Shown here piece by piece: positions 60,770-64,000 of a stretch of DNA of 64,000 nt. A program made the position numbers and the translations under genes. Below the pieces are notes generated by a model, which had not been told where the DNA came from, made no database searches, and saw only the letters and a list, made by a program, of their open reading frames with translations. The stretch's first letter is position 1, and each line of letters begins with the position of its first letter. Origin of the DNA: Patiria pectinifera (Eukaryota; Echinodermata; Asteroidea; Valvatida; Asterinidae); NCBI GenBank assembly GCA_029964075.1, contig CM057140.1, positions 6,218,643-6,282,642 of the forward strand, given 5' to 3'.

Positions 60770-63700
60770 CAACAGAATTTTTTCACCACAGTGCATTTCC
60801 ATAAGGTCCCTAAAATGACATACTAAAAGTCTTAAGAAATCGAGGTGGTGAAAATATGCCTAATTTGCATAAATCCAAAATGGCCGCATATGTTAGGGCT
60901 TTCGCATTGATTTGGGTCATATTTCTCATACTAGGTAGATTTTGGAGGTAATTTAAACGACAGTTTTAGTCCTTTTACATTGATTTACTCACTATTCTAG
61001 TCCTAAGTAAATTCCAAGATCCCTATGTTTCTGAAATTTTCCAAATGCCGTATAATTTGCATAAATGCCGTATATCAATTTCCCTAAATTAAAGTTAAAA
61101 TAATGGATGTCATGTGTGGACATGTACCAATTGAATTTTCCCTGATGATCCAAGTCAAATTTCACAACACAGTGCATTGCTATAAGGTCCCTAAAAAAGT
61201 TGTTAAAAAACCAAGTGGTGGAAATATGCCTAATTTGCATAAATTCAAAAGGCCGCTAATTACATGATTTTCATAAGATTTGCGGCCATAATAGTATATA
61301 AGCCGTTGTGTACTTTTGCTTTTTTTTCGTTTAAGAAGGATTTTTTGCCATTTTTGGAAAGAGTTTACCTCCCTAAGCCGGAAATGCATTGGAGACATTT
61401 TTCCCAGCTACCATGTGTCGGCCATCTTGGATTTCAAAATGGCGCCCATTTCGAGCCTAATTTGTATCATAACTTCGGACTTGATTGTCACATGAAGTTC
61501 ATTTTGATGGCAAACCCAATGTTTTGATACCAAGGAACCTGAGTACATTATTGTTTATGGTGTACACCAAATGGATGGCAGCCATCTTGGATATTTCAAA
61601 TATATGGCCGCCATTTGCGGCTTATTTGCATAATAAATTTGGACTCGAATGGCGTACGGAGTCAATTTCGGTGCAAACCCCATACATTTGATACCAAGTA
61701 ATCTTAATGACCAATTGCTGATGATGTATCCCAGATGGATGGCAGCCATCTTGGATTTTTTTTCAAAATAGCCGCCATCTTGGATTTCATTTATAATAAC
61801 ATTGCACCTGAATGTCCTATGAAGTCCATGTATTTGAATGAACTCAAGTAAATCACTGTGGACGGGGTACTTACAGTTGATGTCAGCCATCTTAGATATT
61901 TCATAATTGCCGCCATTCTGAACTATTTGCATATTAATTTTGGACTTGAATGTCGTATGACGTCACTAGTGGTGGCAAAGCCCACAAATTTGATACCAAG
62001 GAATCCAATTAACACATTTAGGCATCCCAAATGGATGGCAGCCATATTGGATATTCAAAAATAGCGTCCATCTTGGATTTCATTTAAATAATAAGGTGTC
62101 ACCCGAATGTCGTATGAAGTCCATTTTGGTGGCAAACTACATATGTTCTTGATACCAAGGAACCCAAGTTAATCATTGTTGATGGGGTACTCCACTGGGA
62201 GTATATCCCATCAACAATGATTTTCTCGGGTTCCTTGGTATCAAAACATGGGGTTAGCCATCAAAATGAACTTCATATGACAATCAGGTCCGAAGTTAGA
62301 TACAAAATAGGCCCGAAATGGCGGCCAATTTGAATTCCAAGATGGCCGCCACATGGTAGAAGGAAAAAAATGGATTTCCAGCTTAAGAAGGTAAACTCTA
62401 TCCAAATATGAGAAAAATTCCTTCTTTAGCAAAGAAGCTATGCAATGGCCAAAAATACGACATAATATACTATATCTAATAACTCTCGTCCTAATTTGCT
62501 TTTCGGGGTACTTTAAACAACATTTTGTCATTTGACATTGGGGTCATTCAGTGTCAAATCACCCCCAACACTTTTAAATGTTAAACCCCAACCTCTTCAA
62601 ATTGGTTCATATTTAGTTTATGGGAAATTTCGGCTGAAAAGCCCAAATTTTAAGTTTTAGCGCCACTCCCGGACAAACGGTTTTCGCGCTACCGCCCAGG
62701 CAATTTTGGTCAAAATGGACATTGCTGCCATTTTTTAAATGACCATATCTCTTTATATCTCTTTAATCTGTGAGCCAAATTTGTTAATCTTGATTTCTTT
62801 TGAAAGGGTTCATCATGAGAAATCCAAATTTACCGTTGTTTTTCATGTCGGGGTTATTTGAAGTACATGTATAATGACATTTTGAGCCTTACCTTGAATT
62901 TGATCTAACAGATCAACCGACATTGAGACAAACTTGGATGAAAATTAAACCCCAACATGTTTTCTACAAAATATCAAAAATAGAGTATAATATTTTTGGT
63001 TTGTTTTTTGGCTCATCTCAAAGTTGGCATAGGCTACGTGTTGCAAAATGTGATATCCCTATGCAGTGTACTAGTAGATTTAAAGTAGGGATTTTTGTCC
63101 CTGAAATGTGTTCATGTACAGGGTGTCACAAGACTGTTAAAATTATTCCTTTTACTTTCTGAGCTGATTTATTAATCACTAAAATTACGTAAAATCACGT
63201 AATTCCTTTCCCTTTGCATACCACATGGGCTTGCACCCATGTGGGAGGGGTATAAAACCCTCGCCCACGTATTTTCGGATTGAGTTTTGCGGTTTTTGGT
63301 TTATTTCTTTCCCGTAATATATAATTTGATTTTGTGATTGATGAATCCTGTGTTGAATCCAATGAGCTATTTCTTGATTTTTGGTTGAGAAGAGCGGCGC
63401 AAGGGTTCGCTCTGCGACACAGGGATATCACATTTTCCAACACTTATACCAACTTTGATAATAGCTAGAAACCTATTAACAAAAAATATTACACCCCCAT
63501 AGGAAACATTGAATCTCAAAATATACCTGGGACTGGAATGATGATAAAATCAATGTCAAAGGACAACTTGTTGTTCAAAGTACCCCAAAAGGCAATGCAG
63601 GAAGAGAGTTATGGCCAAATCAAAAATCATGTAATTAGTTGCCATTTTGAATTCATGCAATCTAGGCATATTTCCACCACTTGGATTTCTTCCCTTTTTA

Positions 63701-64000
63701 AAGGAAACGTATAGCAATGCACCATGGTGTGAAATTTATCTATGTACATGACTGAACTTAGATTATCAGGGAAAATTTAATTGTGACATGTCCACACATG
63801 ACAGCCATAATTTTAATATTAACAAATTATTTACGCAAATTATTATAGGCATATCGCAAATTTGGGAAACATAGGGATATTGAAAGTTTCCAAGGTCTAG
63901 AATGATGAGTAATTCAATGTAAAAGGACTAAAATTGTTGTTTAAAATACCTCAAAAAGCTACCTAGTATATGAAATATGACCAAATCAGTGGGAAAGTCC
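60770..64000. repeat. Nested direct and inverted repeats running off the window
   Basis: A module with TAAGGTCCCTAAAA and ATATGCCTAATTTGCATAAA is present at about 60800-60900 and 61170-61260. It is inverted at about 63640-63740 and 63880-64000. A second inverted pair is centred at about 62193, where TGATGGGGTACTCC meets its complement. Its left arm contains about five units of roughly 150 bp with ATGGATGGCAGCCATCTTGG. No gene is supported. Confidence 0.85.
63222..63257 (+). promoter_or_regulatory. Palindrome followed by TATA-like box
   Basis: CCACATGGG-CTTGCA-CCCATGTGG is a perfect 9-bp inverted repeat, followed within about 5 nt by GGGTATAAAA. This resembles a core promoter, but no downstream coding exon was recognised. 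Confidence 0.25.

Overview
This is repeat-dominated, AT-rich genomic DNA from an animal. Spliced genes, tRNA-type repeats, microsatellites, many short inverted-repeat transposons and scattered ACATGTAC-type simple sequence point to a marine invertebrate. An echinoderm, hemichordate or cephalochordate is my guess, but the sequence does not settle it. There is no bacterial-style gene organisation, and nearly all open frames outside one locus are chance frames in repeats.

One convincing protein-coding gene lies on the + strand at 25306-40360. I could join twelve exons whose splice phases all agree, giving 2,907 nt (968 residues). In order they encode a SET methyltransferase domain of the KMT5A/SET8 type, an acidic serine-rich linker on five short exons, two C2H2 zinc fingers with a tyrosine-recombinase-like domain on one 1.6 kb exon, a Ser/Pro-rich linker, and a basic Trp-containing C-terminal module. 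The recombinase part keeps the Arg, Lys, Arg, His and Tyr positions of the catalytic set. The SET part has Asp in place of the usual His of the NHS motif. A histone-methyltransferase module joined to a DNA-recombinase module is the most interesting biology here.

Layout. 1-1702: mostly single-copy DNA with a dispersed GGTAACGTATCTG motif. 1703-17795: three large tandem copies (A, B, C) of a 4.5-5.7 kb unit; units B and C carry a roughly 55-bp minisatellite, which flips orientation near 16546. 17800-25300: presumed intergenic or 5' flanking DNA with several inverted-repeat elements and a CpG-rich patch near 19.9 kb that could be a promoter. 25306-40360: the SET-recombinase gene, with transposon-derived DNA in its introns. 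40530-43330: a large palindrome around a G-rich 19-bp minisatellite. 43331-45440: further satellite DNA. 45678-52010: five tandem units of 1.77 or 1.26 kb. 53645-53905: an AT microsatellite. 54090-54443: a SINE. 54505-55445 and 58540-59480: a duplicated tRNA-Cys locus with one near-intact and one degraded tRNA. 56245-60513: more foldback elements. 60770-64000: nested inverted repeats running off the window.

Because several segments are duplicated, insertions can be read against natural empty sites in sister copies. This gives clean calls for two TTAA-target elements and for two elements with 8-bp target duplications; two more elements elsewhere have 8-bp duplications without a sister copy. 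Family names come from recognised motifs and general knowledge; no database was searched.
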